NCBI GenBank assembly: GCA_028571685.1
Contig: CM053162.1
Location: 13,226,001 to 13,290,000, forward strand
From: Heterohyrax brucei
Lineage: Eukaryota; Chordata; Mammalia; Hyracoidea; Procaviidae
Direction of reading: 5' to 3'
DNA length: 64,000 nucleotides
Positions 43,201 through 56,311 of this stretch are shown in pieces; within the stretch, counting starts at the first letter, position 1; each line of letters opens with the position of its first letter. The notes below the pieces were generated by a model, which worked only from the letters and a program-made list of their open reading frames with translations, made no database searches and was not told the DNA's origin. The translations under genes were made by a program, and so were the position numbers.

Positions 43201-43645
43201 ATGGGAAGATCTGTTCAATACTGAAAGTGGAGTGTTCTACTACATTTTGAATGTAGTCAGTGTTTCTTCAATGTATTTAGATGCTCTAGTGTTAGGATGC
43301 ATAAATATTTAATATTGTTAAGCCCTGCTTATGTACTGAATTTTCAGCAACAAATAGTGACCATTGTTGTCCACGCTGGTGGATTTTACATTAAAATCTA
43401 TTTTATCTGAGAGTAGTATTGCCAAATCTGCTCTTCTTTAAATAGTCTTAACTTGGTGTATATTATTCCATCTTTTAATTTTCAGTTTGTTCATATCTTT
43501 AAGTCTAAGGTGTGTTTCTTGTAAGTAACACATAGACAGGTCATTGTCTTTTTATCCAAAATGTCACTTGTTGTCTCTGTACTGGAGCAATCAAACCATT
43601 TATATTCAGAGTATTTATTGATAGTTATGAGTTTAGTGCTGTCAT
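40272..43645 (-). pseudogene. L1-B ORF2, degenerate
   Basis: The start ATG at 43645 remains. The reverse transcriptase segment '[18 protein letters not shown]', '[19 protein letters not shown]' is readable at 41961-42296. The FADD box region (41955-41985) reads LADD by codon, so the first residue is changed. Several hundred bp between the endonuclease and reverse transcriptase are deleted at 43203, and many stops occur. A 16-bp SINE-tail-like insert lies at about 42008-42023. Confidence 0.85.
42000..42024 (-). repeat. Possible ultrashort SINE-tail insertion (weakest example)
   Basis: Related copies read GCTGATGCAGATGCCC-like text. Here 16 extra bases that contain CAGCCAAGCCAAGT split GATGC from AGATGCCC. 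The inserted text matches the tail of the other mini-insertions, but the duplicated target is only 2-3 bp, so a different origin is possible. Confidence 0.5.
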
Positions 43646-44099
43646 TTTGATGTATTTATTTTGTGTTAATGTTTTCTGTGTTACTCTTAATACTCTGTTG
43701 TGAGTCATTCATCTTTATGTGCTGACTTTTCATCTTTTTCAGTGTTGGTTTTGTGATTGCTGGGACTCCTATATTCCATTTCTTATTTTGATGTGTTGCA
43801 TTGTTATTGTGCTTTGTGGCTACCCTTATGGTCCCCTTAAGTATTCTGAGCTGAAACCCAATTTTAACTTCTACATATCTTATTAACTTCATCTCCATCT
43901 GAAAGGATTGTAACTACTGTAGTGTATCCCTCTTTTTAATGTGATGGTATCTTAGTTTTTATGACATAATTATTGGTTCCTTTCTTTTAATGTTGAAGCT
44001 TTGATTGAATTTTGCACCTTCCTTAACTGAGTAGATTTCTGTAGGCTGTGTCTTTATTACATTTTTGTTCTTTATTACATTGTCTCCTTAAGTATGCAC

Positions 44100-44994
44100 T
44101 TAGTGGTTTTGTCTTTCTAAGCAAAGAGCTTCTTTCAGTATTTCTTGTAGTTTTGATTTGGTTGTTACAAAGTCTCTAAGCTTCTGCTTATCTGCAGATG
44201 TCTTAATTTCATCATCATATTTGAAAGATAGTTTTGCAGGATATATAATTCTTGGTTGGAAGTTTTCCTTCAAGGCTTTGAATGTGTCATGCCACTGTCT
44301 CCATGTCAGCATAATTTCTGCTGAGAAGAATGCCAAAAGCCTACAGGGTTTCTCGCTGAATGTTAGCTTTGCTTTGAGTCTCACTGCCTTTAAGAGTTTG
44401 TGCTTATGTTTAATTTTGTTAAGCTTGATTATAATATGTCTTGGTGTCTTTCTTTTGGGATCTGTTTTTGTGGTGTTTGATACACATTTTGGATATTTAT
44501 GTTGTCTTCTTTCATAATTTCTGGGAAGTTTTTTGTCAGCAACTTAACAATACTGTGTGTGTTTTCAGTTATCTCTCCCTGTTTGAGAATTCCAGTTAAT
44601 CATAGATTATTCCTCTTTATAGAGTCCCACATGTTTCTTAATGCTTCTCATTTTTCATGTTTCTTTTCCTTGTTTTCTCCTCATAAATTCTAGTGTTGGT
44701 ATCCCCATCTTCAAGGTTACTAAGTCTGACTTCCATCTTCTCAATTATGTCCTTTTGGCTTTGAATTGAATTGTCTAATTCTGTATTTGGTTATAGATCT
44801 GCTGTATTTCAGATCATTGATGTTCCATCAGTTCAAACAGCTTGCTTAATTTTTCATTTTGTTCTGCTGCAGTTTGATTAATCTCTGGGAGGGCTCTCTA
44901 TATAATTATTTTGTACTTGACCTCCAATAATTTCAGAAAGCTTCTTCATCTGGGAAGTTTTTTGATTTTGATTTTGGGAGTTTTGTGGAACCAT
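44100..44994 (-). pseudogene. L1-B ORF1, degenerate
   Basis: C-terminal 94 codons are open: 'MRLKAKLTFSEKPCRLLAFF', 'QPRIIYPAKLSFKYDDEIK', ending 'LCLERQNH'. The expected start ATG at 44994 is present. The coiled-coil and RRM regions are broken by frameshifts. Confidence 0.83.
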
Positions 44995-46080
44995 GGTCAG
45001 ATGTTTCCTTAAATAGCTGACGATGGTTTGTTGCTTACAGCTCATTTAGAGGCTGTTTAGTTTCTCTTGTGTTGCGTTAACAGGAGCTGAGGCATAGTTC
45101 TGAGAAAGGAATTGGCCACTAGCTACCTCTTTTTACTCTAGTGACTGGTCCCTGTGGACTCTCTGGGGTAACAGGCTCCACTTCATGCTGCAAAGACACT
45201 GCCATACTTATGAAGGCCCTGAGGGGCCATCAACTGTCCCTATGATGTGGGTCAGTAAAGGCTGGAAGAGATGTGGTCTGTCTGCACAGTAGTTATTTCT
45301 CCATGCAGTCTTATTTTTAAAAGCTAAAAGCTACCTGACCACTTCCAGAATCAGTCAGGCCATTAATGTGGCTGGTCCCTCCTTCCAGCTGACAGTGGCG
45401 ACATCTCTTTGGCCATCTCCAGAAGCTGTGGTGTATTTCAAAGTACTGAGGTCGTCGCCTGCTGGTGAGGCAACACTGTACCAAACACAGTATCAACACT
45501 GTACCTTTCTCCTGGAAAAGTACTACCCAGACTGGCAATGCCTCCAAGCCTGGAAATTAGCCCCTGCTGAAGCCTCTGGTTAGGTAACTCCATCTCTCAG
45601 CTGAACAAGATAGCATCCAGGTCAATCTATCACTGGCACTGCAAGAGAGCTGAATCTATGGCTGAGATCCAAAAAGGGAGTGTGGAGGGGTTGTGTTGCC
45701 CAAGTCTGCGGCTGGGCTCTCAAAATTTGGTTATTCCACACACTGTCTCTCCCCTGCAGCTCACACTGTTCACTTCAGAACTTCAGCTCAGCATAGCCGC
45801 CTGCTCGTGCCCATCCCCCACCTACTGGCCAATAACCAAAAAAAAGTTGAAAATGCCAGTGCCTTTGGACCATGTGAGCTGGCCATTGAGCAAAAGTGGA
45901 ACTAAGCATGAGAGAGGAAGTTTCCTGCTTAGTGGCATGTAGTCCACACTCACAGCCATATGCTGTGTCCTAAGGCTCAGTGGTTTCCCAGAAAGCTTTG
46001 TTCAATTATCAATCTGGGCCTTAGTTTTCAGAGGGAATTAAAGAGATGTGTGTCTAGTCTGCCATTGTGACTCTGCCTCT
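44995..46080 (-). promoter_or_regulatory. L1-B 5' UTR with about 200-bp repeating units
   Basis: Blocks near 45165 (GGGGTAACAGGCTCCACTTC), 45369 (TGGCTGGTCCCTCCTTCCAG) and 45584 (AGGTAACTCCATCTCTCAGC) are spaced about 204 and 215 bp and align with the L1-E and L1-A units. Confidence 0.6.
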
Positions 46081-49000
46081 CTAACCTCTTTATATTTGAA
46101 GAGTTGACTCATCACTGGTTTCCACTCAGGCACAGCAGCAGATCTAGGGTCTATGTTCCCAGGGGTCATCCAGGGTATTGGACTTGGACCATCAACTCAG
46201 GTCTTTTAGTAGAGTTCTTGGGTTGGACACCTCTTTTTCTCATGTTGCCTCAGGGACTCTACATTGTGCCCCCTTTAACCGCTATCTTTGGTGGTGGCTG
46301 GGCACCTTCTGGTTCTTCTGGTCTCATGTTGATACAGTCTCCCATTCATATGGGTCCTTCTGTCTCCTGGGTTCTTTTTTTCTCACATTTTTGTCATTCT
46401 CAGTGATCATATGTTCCAGACTAGTTGGGACCATTTGGTGTACCTCCGATGGCAGCTTGCTAACTTTTAAGACCTCAGAAACCACTCACCAATGTGGAGT
46501 GCCCTCTTAGCAACAGACTATACTGATTGGCCTCAGTGTTCCCTGAATACATGGTCCCTAGATCCCTGCCTCTGCTACACTATCATTTGAAATATTAGCT
46601 TGTGTTTAGAAAACCGTTCAGTTCCTGGTGAAGTCCATTAAGTTGATCTGATCTCTATTGCGTGTTGTCACTGCTTCTACCTAACCAAATTTTTATTAAT
46701 TATCTAATCTATGCCCAGCTGTTTCCCTCCCACCCTACCCTTGTAACAATCAAAGAGTCTTTTGTTCTGTGCATAAATTTATTTTTAAGTCCTTATAGCA
46801 GGGGCTTCATAAAATATTTGTCCTTTTGCCACTGGCTAATTTCACTCAGCATAACATCTTCCAATTCAAACCAGGTTATGAAATTCTTCCTGAAATCATC
46901 ATTGTTCTTTATCATTACATAGTGCTCCATTGAGTATAAGTACCATAGTTTATTTATCCATTCATACATTGATGGGAATCTAGGTTAGTTCCATCTTTTT
47001 GTTATTGTGGACTGTGCTGCAATAAATATTCGTGTGCAAGTATGTGTTTGTGTGACTACCTTTATATCTGTAGGATATAATCTGAGGAGTCGGATTACTG
47101 GATCATACGGTATTTCCATTTCTAGTTTTTTAAGGAAGCACCAAAGCTTTTCAAAGAGATTGTACCACTTTGCAATCCAACCAGCAATGTAGAAAAGTTC
47201 CATTTCCTCTGTAGCCTCTCCAGCATTTATTTTGCGTTTTTTGGAGTGTCGTCAACCTTGCTGGTGTGAGACGGTATCTCACTGTAGTTTTGATTTGGAT
47301 TTCTCTAATACCTAATGATCGTGAGCATTTCATCATGCTTATTTTTAGTTGCCTGTATGTCTTCCTTGGTAAAGTGTGTGTACCCGCCTCCTTTGCCCAC
47401 TTCTTAATTGGGTTATTTACCTTTTTCTTGTTGATATTTTGCAGTGGCTTGTAGATTATGGGAATAAGGTATTGGTCTGATGTATATAGTTGCCAAGTTT
47501 TTTTTTTCCCGCATTCTGTAGGAAGTCTTTTAACTCACTTGATAAAATATTTGGAACAGCTTAAGTCTTTTCTTCCTAGTAGTTCCCATTCATCTATTTT
47601 TTCTTCTGTTATTTGTGCTTTGTTTGTCAGATTTTGAAGTCCAACTATTCTGTGTATTAGAACTTCCATTGTTGACCCTATTTTTTTCTTACATGATCTT
47701 TATTGTTTTAGGTTTGATATTTAGGTCCTTGATCCATTTGGAGTTAGTTTTTTGTGTAAGGTGTGAGATATGGGTCCTATCTGATTTTTTTTTGCAGATG
47801 AATATCCAATTTTACCAACACCATTTGTTAAACACACTGTTTTTACCTAAGGTTACTACCTTTGGGCCTTAAATATCAGTTGCTCACAAGAGGATGGCAT
47901 TATTTCTGTGGTCTCAGTTCTCTTCCAATGGTCTATGTGTTTCTTTTTCTACCAACACCAGGCTCTTTTGACTACAGTAGTAGCGTAATAGGTCCTAAGT
48001 TCGGGTAGTATGAGGCCTCCTACTGTGTTTCTCTTCAGTACTGCTTTACTTATCCAGAATTTCTTCCCTTTTCAAAAAAAGCTGATGATTCATTTCTCCA
48101 TGTCATTAAAAATGACACTAGAATTTGTAGCAGGATTGTACTGTATATATAGATCATTTGGGGTAAAATAGACATTTTCACGTTAAGTCTTCCTATCTGT
48201 GAGCAGGGTAGTTTTCTCCACTTATGTAATTCTCCTTTGCTTTCTTGCAGTAAGGTATTGTAATTGTCTCTATATAGGTCTCTTTTTCATGGTTAGATTT
48301 ATCCCCAGGTATATTATCTTCTTGGGAGCTCTGGTAAATGGTATTGATTTGGTGATTTCCTCTTTGATGTTCTCTTTGTTGTTATAAAGAAATTCTACTG
48401 ATTTACTTATATTTGTCTTTTATCCTGATACTCTGATGAATTCTTCTATTAGTTCTAATAGTTACTTATGGATTCTGTAGTATTCTCTGTGTATGCGATC
48501 ATATCACCTACAAATAGGGAGATTTTTACTTCATCTTTGCAGATGCAGATGCCTTTTATTTGTTTGTCTTGTCTCATTGCTCTGGCTAGAGCCGCTAGCA
48601 CAACGTTGAATAGAAGAGGTGACTGTGGGCTTCCTTGTCCAGTTCAATTCTCAGAGGGAGTTATTTCAGTCTCTCTCCATTCAGGATGATGTAGGCAGTT
48701 GGCTTTGCATATGCCCTTATTGCATTGAGGAATTTTTCCTCTATCCTTATTTTGCTGAGAGTTTTTAAACATAAATGGGTATTGGACTTTGTCAAATATC
48801 TTTTCTGTATCAACTGGCAAAATCAGGTGATTCTTATCCTTTGTGTTATCTATGTGGTTGATTACATTAATTGTTTTTCTGATATTGAACCAGTTGTGTG
48901 TCCCTGGTAGGAATCCAACTTGGTCATGATAATTTTTTTTTTTTGATATGTTGCTGAATTCAATGCACTATAATTTTGTTGAGGATTTTTGCATCTATGT

Positions 49001-51076
49001 TTATGAGTGATATTGCTCTGTATTTTTCTTTTTTTGGTGTGATCTCTCCCTGGCTTTTGTATCACTTTTGTAACAGTGATACAAAGGATGGGAGTATTCC
49101 ATCCTTTTCTATGATGTGAAATAGCCTCAGTAGTATTGAAATTAACACCTTTCTAAAACCTTGGTGGAATTCTCCAGAGATGCCATCTGGGCCAGGACTT
49201 TGTTTGATGGGTAGTTTTTGATTACTTTCTAAATCTCTTCTTTTGTGATGGCTTTATTAAGTTGTTCTAGTTCTCCTTGTGATAATTTCAGTAGGGAATG
49301 TGAATCTAGAAATTTGTCCATTTCCTTTAGGCTTTCAAATCTGTTACAGTACAACTTTTTGTAGTATTCTATTATGATACTTTTGATTTCATTTGGGTCT
49401 GTTATGACATCTCCCATCTTATGTCTTATTCGGATTGTTTCCTCTCCTATTTTTCTTTTGTAAGTTTAGCCAGAGGTTTATCAATTTTGCTGATCTTTTT
49501 AAAAAACCAGCTTTTGTTTTGCTAATGTTTTCAATTGGTCTTCTATTCTCTAGTTCATTTAGTTCTCTCTAACCTTTATTATCTGTTTTCTTCTCGTGCC
49601 TGATGGGTGCCTTTGTTGCTCTCTTTCTGCTTGTTCAAGCTGTAGGGTTAATTCTTTGTTTGGGGCCTCTTCTTCATTCTGGATGTGTGCATTCATAGAG
49701 ATAAATTGACCTCTGAACAGTGTTTTCACTCCATCCCATAGTTTCTGGTAGGTTGCATTTCATTCTTATTTTGAGTCCATGAATTGCTTTATTATGTCCT
49801 TGATCCTTTTCTATAATCCATGGATTTTTGTGTGAGGTGTTGTTCAGTTTCCACAAGTTCAACTTTCTGTGTATGTTTTTATCTGCTATTGATTTCAACT
49901 TTTATGGCTTTATGTTCCAAGAAGATGCTTTGCAATAATTCAATGTTTTGGATTTTGTTGAGACTTACTTTATGTCCTAACATGTCATCTTTTCTGGAGA
50001 ATGTTTCATGTTCACGAGAAAGGAAGGTATACTTATCTGTTGTTGGGGAAGAATTTCTGTATATGTTGATGAGATCCAGTTGGTTGATTGCTGCAGCAAG
50101 ATCTTCTGTATCTTTACCAGGCTTTTTTCTGGATGATCTGTCCATTACTGAAAGTGGAGTGTTGAATTCTCTTACAGTTATTGTGGAGTGATCTATCTTA
50201 GTTTTCAACGTTGTCAGCATTGGTTCAGTATATGTAGATGCTCTGGTATTAGATACATATATATTTAATGTTGTTATATCCTGCTTATATATTGAAACTT
50301 TCTGTTATAAATAGTGACAATTCTTGTCCACAATGGTAGACCTTACATTCAAATCTGTTTTATCTGAAATTAGTATTGCCACTCCTGCTTTTCTTTGTGT
50401 GTTGGTAGCTTGGTATGTACTCTGTCATCCTTTGATTTTTCAGTTTGTTTGTATCTTTGTATCTAAGGTGTGTTTCTTGTAAGCAACATATAGACAGATT
50501 ATGTCTTTTGATCCAGGCTGTCACTCTCTTCATCTTTATTGGATCATTCAGTCCACTTAATTAAGTGTAATTATTGATAGGTATGTGTTCAGTGCTGTGA
50601 CTGTGATGCCTTTATTTCTGTGTCAATGTTTTCATTTCTCTTAATATTCTGTTATAGGTCTTTTTTCTTTGTGGTTTGACTTCTTGTTTTTTTTTCAGTG
50701 CTGGTTTTATGTTTGTTGAGACTCTTGTATTATGTTTCTTGTTTTGATATATCACATTGTTGTTTTACTTTGTAGCTACCACTTTCTAGGCGTAAACCAC
50801 TCTTTATCTTCTGTATATCTTCTTAATTTCCTCTCCATCTGAAAGGGTAATAAGTACTGCAATATATCCCTCTTTGTAGTGTGATGATGTCACAGTTTTC
50901 TTGTTAAAACCACTGGTTCCCTTCTTTTAATATTGTAGCTTTGATTGAGCTTCGTGACTTGCCTAACTGGATAGGATTCTGAATGTTGGGTCCTGAATTG
51001 CAACCTTAAGTATACATTTGTTGTTTTTAAACAAAAAGCTTCTTTCAGTATTTCTTGTAGTTTTGGATTGGTTTTT
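46081..51076 (-). mobile_element. L1-A, segment 2 (3' UTR remainder, ORF2, spacer, ORF1 end)
   Basis: 3' UTR to about 46797, ORF2 about 46797-50597, spacer and the last codons of ORF1 up to 51076, where L1-C interrupts. The left copy of the L1-C target site is TTGGATTGGTTTTT (51063-51076). The ORF1 text continues at 58273 (GGTTTTTACAAAGTCTCTAA). Confidence 0.85.
46797..50597 (-). pseudogene. L1-A ORF2, degenerate
   Basis: Endonuclease and linker pieces at 49879-50220 ('FNTPLSVMDRSSRKKPGKDT', 'LLQSIFLEHKAIKVEINSR', where the SDH triad reads LEH) and 49674-49898. The C-terminal piece at 46985-47336 is clear ('GNGTFLHCWLDCKVVQSL', 'FLKKLEMEIPYDPVIRLL'). Near 48500 the catalytic FADD box reads FVGD. 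The start codon region (about 50597) is mutated. Inactive and clearly older than L1-C. Confidence 0.85.
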
Positions 51077-52075
51077 TTTATTATTATTTTATTTTTATTT
51101 AACATAACTGAGTGAAAATGTACATTCACGTATAAATTTACATGCCCACCTATATGCAGCTTCCACTGCTCTCCCTGTCCAGGGACAGCACACTATTCCA
51201 CTCTGCTCCATACATGTCTCATCCTCCCAACAGCCTCTTTTCCACTCCTCTCTGTCCACTCCCCTTCCTCCAGCCAGAGGTCAGCAAGATGATATCCTGT
51301 AGATGCACAGAACCACAAAGTGCTTCCAATATATGGTCACTCTGCATTGCCAAGTCCAATCCATTCCTGTCCAAAGAATGGAACTTTGTTATAATTTATG
51401 GGAAAGGGCAGCATCAGGGCCAGGGGCCATGCTCTCAGAGGAACCCCAAAATCACTGGACCATCAATTGAGGTCTTTTAGTGGAGATCTCAGGATGCACC
51501 CATTTTTATTCTTGTGTTGCCAGTGAGACTCCTCTCTGTGAGCTCCATCATGGCTATCACTGGTGGTGGCCGGGCACCATCCGGTTCTTCCGGTCCCAAG
51601 TCGATGTAGACACCCACTTTTTTGGGTCTCTCTGTCTTCTCGGTTGTCTTTACTGCATGTCATTTTGGTCCTTGGTGAGCATCCGTTCCTGCTGAGTTGG
51701 GACCATTTGCTGTGTCCTCGGAAGGCAGCTTGACAGCTTTTAAGACCCCAGACGCCACTCACCAATGTGGAGTGCAGAGAGCTCTCTTAGCAAAACGCTA
51801 GTTGTGCCAATTGGCCTGGAATTGGCCTAAGACCTTGGTCCCCCACCCCCTGCCCCAGCTACTCTATCCTTGTAAACTTGGGTTAAGATGGAAGGAGTAC
51901 TCAAGTTATGCTGAAGTCCACTTAATGTTGTTCTTGTTTCTAATGTGTGCTATCACCAATTTCTCCCAACTAGATTTCTAGTAACTATCTAAACTAAACC
52001 CTCCCCCTCTTACCCTCCCTCCCTTGCAGCTGTCAAAGAGTCTTTTCATCTATACACAAGTCTGTTTTTGAGGTC

Positions 52076-55000
52076 TTATCGTAGAGGTCTCATACAGTAT
52101 TTGTCCCTTTGTCGCTGACTACTTTCACTCAACATAATGTCTTCCAGTTGAAACCAGGTTAGGAGATGTTTCCTGGAATCATCGCTATTCTTTATCATTG
52201 CATAGTGCTCCACTGAGTATACGTACCATAGTTTACCTATCCGTTCTTCTGTTGTTGGGCATCTGGGTTGATTCCATCTTTTTGCTATCGTGGACTGTGC
52301 TGCGGTAAACATTCTGGTGCATGTGTCCGTTGATGTGAAAGGCCTTGAATCTGTAGGATACATTCCAAGTAGTGGAATTACTGGGTCAAATGATATATCG
52401 ATATCCATTTTTTTAAGGAAGTGCCAGATTCCTTTCCAAAGAGGCTGGACCATTTTGCAACCCCACCAAGAGTGTAGGAGGGTTCCACTTTCTCCACAGC
52501 CTCTTCAGCATTTGTTGTTTTGTGTTTTCTGGATCATGGCCAATCTTGTTGGGGTGAGATGGTATCTCATTGTAGTCTTGATTTGAATTTCCTTAATAAC
52601 TAAAGATCGTGAACATGTCTGCATGTGTTTTTTGGCTGCCTGGATCTCCTCTTTAGTGAAGTGTCTGTCCATCTCCTTTGCCCATCGCTTAAGTGGATGG
52701 TTTATCTTCTTATTGGTATTTTGTAGTGTCATATAGATTATGGAGATCAGGCGTCGGTCTGACATAGAGTTGCCAAATATTTTTTCCCATTTTGTGGGTG
52801 CTCTTTTAATTCTATTAATAAAGTCTTTGGATGAGCAAAAGTGTTAGATTCTTAATAGTTCCCATTTATCTACTTTCTCTTCTGTTGATTGTGGTTTCTT
52901 TGACAGATTTTGGAGTCTGTCCTCATTGTGTATTAAAACTTCCATTGTTGTTCCTACCTTTTCTTGGATGAGCTTTATTGTTTTAGGCTTGATATTTAGG
53001 TCTTTTATCCAGTTGGAGTTGGTTTTTGTGTAAGGTGTAAGATATGGATCTTGATTCAGTTTCTTGCAGATGGATAACCAATTTTGCCAGCACTATTTGT
53101 TGAAGATACTGTTTTTACCCCAGTTTAATGTTTTAGGTCCTTTGTCGAATATCAAGTGTTCATAGGCAGATAGTGTAATCTCTGGGGTCTCAATTCTGTT
53201 CCATTGATCGATCTGTCTGTTCTTGTACCAGTACCAGGCTGTTTTGACCACTGTAGCAGTGTAGTATGTTCTAAGGTTGGGTAATGAGAGGCCTCCCAGT
53301 GTGTTCTTCCTCTTTAGTAGTACCTTACTTATCCGGGGCTTCTTCTCTTTCCAAACAAAATTGGTGATTTGTTTCTCCATCTCATTAAAAAATGATGCTG
53401 GAACTTGTATTGGGATTGCATTATATAAATAAATTGCTTTGGGTAAAATAGACATTTTCACAATGTTAAGTCTTCCTATCCATGAGCAGGGTAGGTTTTT
53501 CCATTTATCTAAGTCTCTTAGTTTCTTGTAGTAAGGGCTTGTAGTTCTCTTTGTAAAGGTCTGTTGTTTCTCTGGTTAGATTAATCCTAGCTACTTTATC
53601 TTCTTAGGGGCTATCGTAAATGGTGTTGTTTTGATAATTTCCTCCTTAACAGTCTCGTTGTTGGTATAAAGGAACGCTACTGATTTACTTATGTTTTTCT
53701 TGTATCCTGAGACTTTGCTGAACTCTTCTATCAGTTTGAGTAGCTTACTTATAGATTCCTTCAGGTCCTCTGCATGTAGAATCATATCATCTGCGAACAG
53801 AGAGATTTTAACTTCCTCTTTGCCAATGCAGATGCCCTTTATTTCTTAGTCTTGTCTAATTGCTCTGGCTAGAACTTCTAGCACAATGTTGAATAGGAGA
53901 GATGAGAGTGGGTATCCTTGTCTAGTTCCTGATCTCAAGGGAAAGTCTTTCAATCTCTCCATTCAGGATGATACGGGTAACTGGCTTTGTGTAAATGGCC
54001 CTTATTGTGTCGAGGAATTTGCCGTCTATGTCCATTTTGCTAAGAGTTTTTAGCATGAATGGGTGTTGTACTTTATCAAATGCCTTTTCGGCATCAATGG
54101 ACAAAATCAGGTGATCCTTGTCTTTTGTGTTATTTATGTGGTTTATCACATTGATTGTTTTCCTGATGTTGAACCAGCCTTGCATCCCTTGTATGAATCC
54201 CACTTGGTCATGACAGATTATTTTCTTGATATGTTGTATTCTGTTGGCAAGAATTTTGTTGAAGATTTTTGCATCTAAGTTTATGAGTGATATCGGTCTA
54301 TCGTTCTTTGTCTTTGTTGGATCTTTCCCTGGCTTAGGTATCAGGGTTATGCTGGCTTCATAGAGTGAGTTTGGGAGTACTCCATCCCTTTCTATACTGT
54401 GAAATAGTCTCAGTAGTATTGGGGATAACTCTTCTCTAAATGCCTGGTAGAATTCTGCCGTGAAACCATCTGGGCCCGAACTTTTTTTGGTTGGCAGTGT
54501 TTTGATGACCTTTTCAATCTCTTCCTTTGTGATGGGTTTATTAAGTTGTTCTGCCTCATGTTGTGATAATTTGGGTAGGTGGTTTGAGTCCAGGAATTGG
54601 TCCATTTCCCCTAGGTTTTCAAATTTGTTAGAGTACAGTCTTTCATAGTATTCTGTTATGATATTTTTGATTTCTGTTGCATCTGTGGTGACAACTCCCC
54701 TCTCATTTCTAATTTGGGTTATTTGTTTCCTTTCCGGCTTTTCTTTAGTAAGTTTAGCCAGTGGTTTATCAATTTTGTTGATCTTTTCAAAAAAACACCT
54801 TTTGGTCTTTTCAATTTTTTCAATTGGTTTTCTATTCTCTAATTCATTCAGCTCTGCTCTAATGTTTATGATCTCGTTTCTTCTGGTTCCCCAGGGGTTC
54901 CTCTATTGTTGTCTTTCTACTTGTTCAAGCTGTAGAGTTAGATCATTGATCTGGTTTCTTTTTTCCTTCCAGATGTGTGCATTTACGGAGATAAACAGAC

Positions 55001-55891
55001 CTCTGAGCACTGCTTTGGCTGTATCCCATAGGTTCTGGTAGGAAGTGTTTTTGTTCTCATTGGAAGCCATGAATTTCTTTAATTCATCATTGATTTCCTC
55101 TATAACCCATTTTTTTTTGACCAAGATGTTGTTCAGTTTCCAAGAGTTCCACTTTCTATCTATTTTTTTTTTCTGCTATTGATTTCAACTTTTATGGCTT
55201 TATGATCTGAGAAGATGCTTTGCAGTAATTCAGTGGTATGGACTGTGTTGAGCATTGCACTATGGCCCATCACGTGGTCAATTCTGGAGAATGTTCCATG
55301 TGCACTGGAGAAGAAGGTGTAGTTGTCTGCTGATGGTTGGAAAGTTCTGTATATATCAATGAGGTTTAGTTGGTTAATTGTGTCAATGAGGTCTTCTGTA
55401 TCTTTACTGAGCTTTTTTCTACATGATCTGTCTAGTAATGAGAGTGGAGTGTTAAAGTCTCTCACTGTTATTGTGGAGTCATCTAGCTCTCTTTTGAGCG
55501 TAGTCAGTGTTTCTTCGACATATTTAGGTGCTCTGGCATTAGGTGCATAAATGTTTAATATAGTTAAGTCTTGCCTGTGTACTGAACCTTTCAGCAATAA
55601 ATAGTGACCATCTTTGTCCACGATGGTGGATTTGACATTAAAATTGATTTTGTCTGAGATTAGAATTGCCACCCCTGCTCTTCTTTGTTCATTGTTAGCT
55701 TGATATATATTCTTCCATCCTTTAATTTTCAGTTTGTTCCTGTCTTTAGGTCTCAAGTGAGTTTCTTGGAGACAACAGATGGATGGGTCATGTCTTTTGA
55801 TCCAAGATGACACTCGGTGTCTCTTTACTGGAGCATTCAGTCCATTCACATTCAATGTGATTATTGATAGGTATGTGTTCACTGCTGCCAT
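52076..55891 (-). pseudogene. L1-C ORF2: endonuclease intact, reverse transcriptase part broken
   Basis: Full length would be 1,272 codons including the stop. Residues 1-243 are open and encode the apurinic-like endonuclease that nicks target DNA. Counting from the start Met, N14, E43, Y115, D145, N147, T192, D205, S228, D229 and H230 coincide with the human L1 catalytic positions. R144 replaces the glycine I expect before D145. A frameshift in a 10-base A-run (about 55163-55172) then changes frame, and a 2-bp deletion near 53960 restores it. The reverse transcriptase region (54605-53922 open, with '[17 protein letters not shown]' and '[18 protein letters not shown]') and the FADD box near 53785-53800 remain readable. 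Premature stops occur near 54903, 53591, 53093 and 52505. The C-terminus ends MRPLR. Confidence 0.93.
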
Positions 55892-56311
55892 TGTGATATG
55901 TTTATTTTTATGTTGATGTTTTCCCTGTTGTTCTTATTAGTCTGTTCTGGGACACTCTTTTTTGTCAGTTGATTTTTCACCTTTTTCAGAGCTGGTTTTA
56001 TAGTTGTTCAGACTCGTGTGTTAGATTTCTTGAAATGGTATGATACATCTTTGTTGTGCTTTACAGCTGCCCCATGAACCCCCTTAATAAACTATTTATA
56101 AACTGAATTTTAATTACTACCAGTCTTGTCATCTTCCTCTCCATCTGGAAGGACTATAACGACTGTAGTACATCCCTTTTTTATTATGATGACACCATAA
56201 TTTTCATGATGATCACTGGATTGCTTCTTTCCATATCAAAGCTATGATTTACTTTGGAGCCTTCCCTAAATGAGTAGAGTATTGAGCAGTGTGTCGTTCT
56301 AAAATATAAAG

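Larger units (their letters stand above)
39301..46080 (-). mobile_element. L1-B, nearly full-length L1 inserted in L1-A
   Basis: About 6.8 kb. A-rich tail at 39301-39318, 3' UTR to about 40270, ORF2 about 40272-43645, spacer of about 454 bp, ORF1 44100-44994 and 5' UTR to 46080. The 5' end is GTCTGCCATTGTGACTCTGC (46058-46077) on the plus strand. ORF2 has an internal deletion of several hundred bp at about 43203, where ATCCCATGGG joins AAGATCTGTTC. Flanking duplication is weak (AATCTATT near 39296, AACCTCTT near 46083). Confidence 0.83.
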
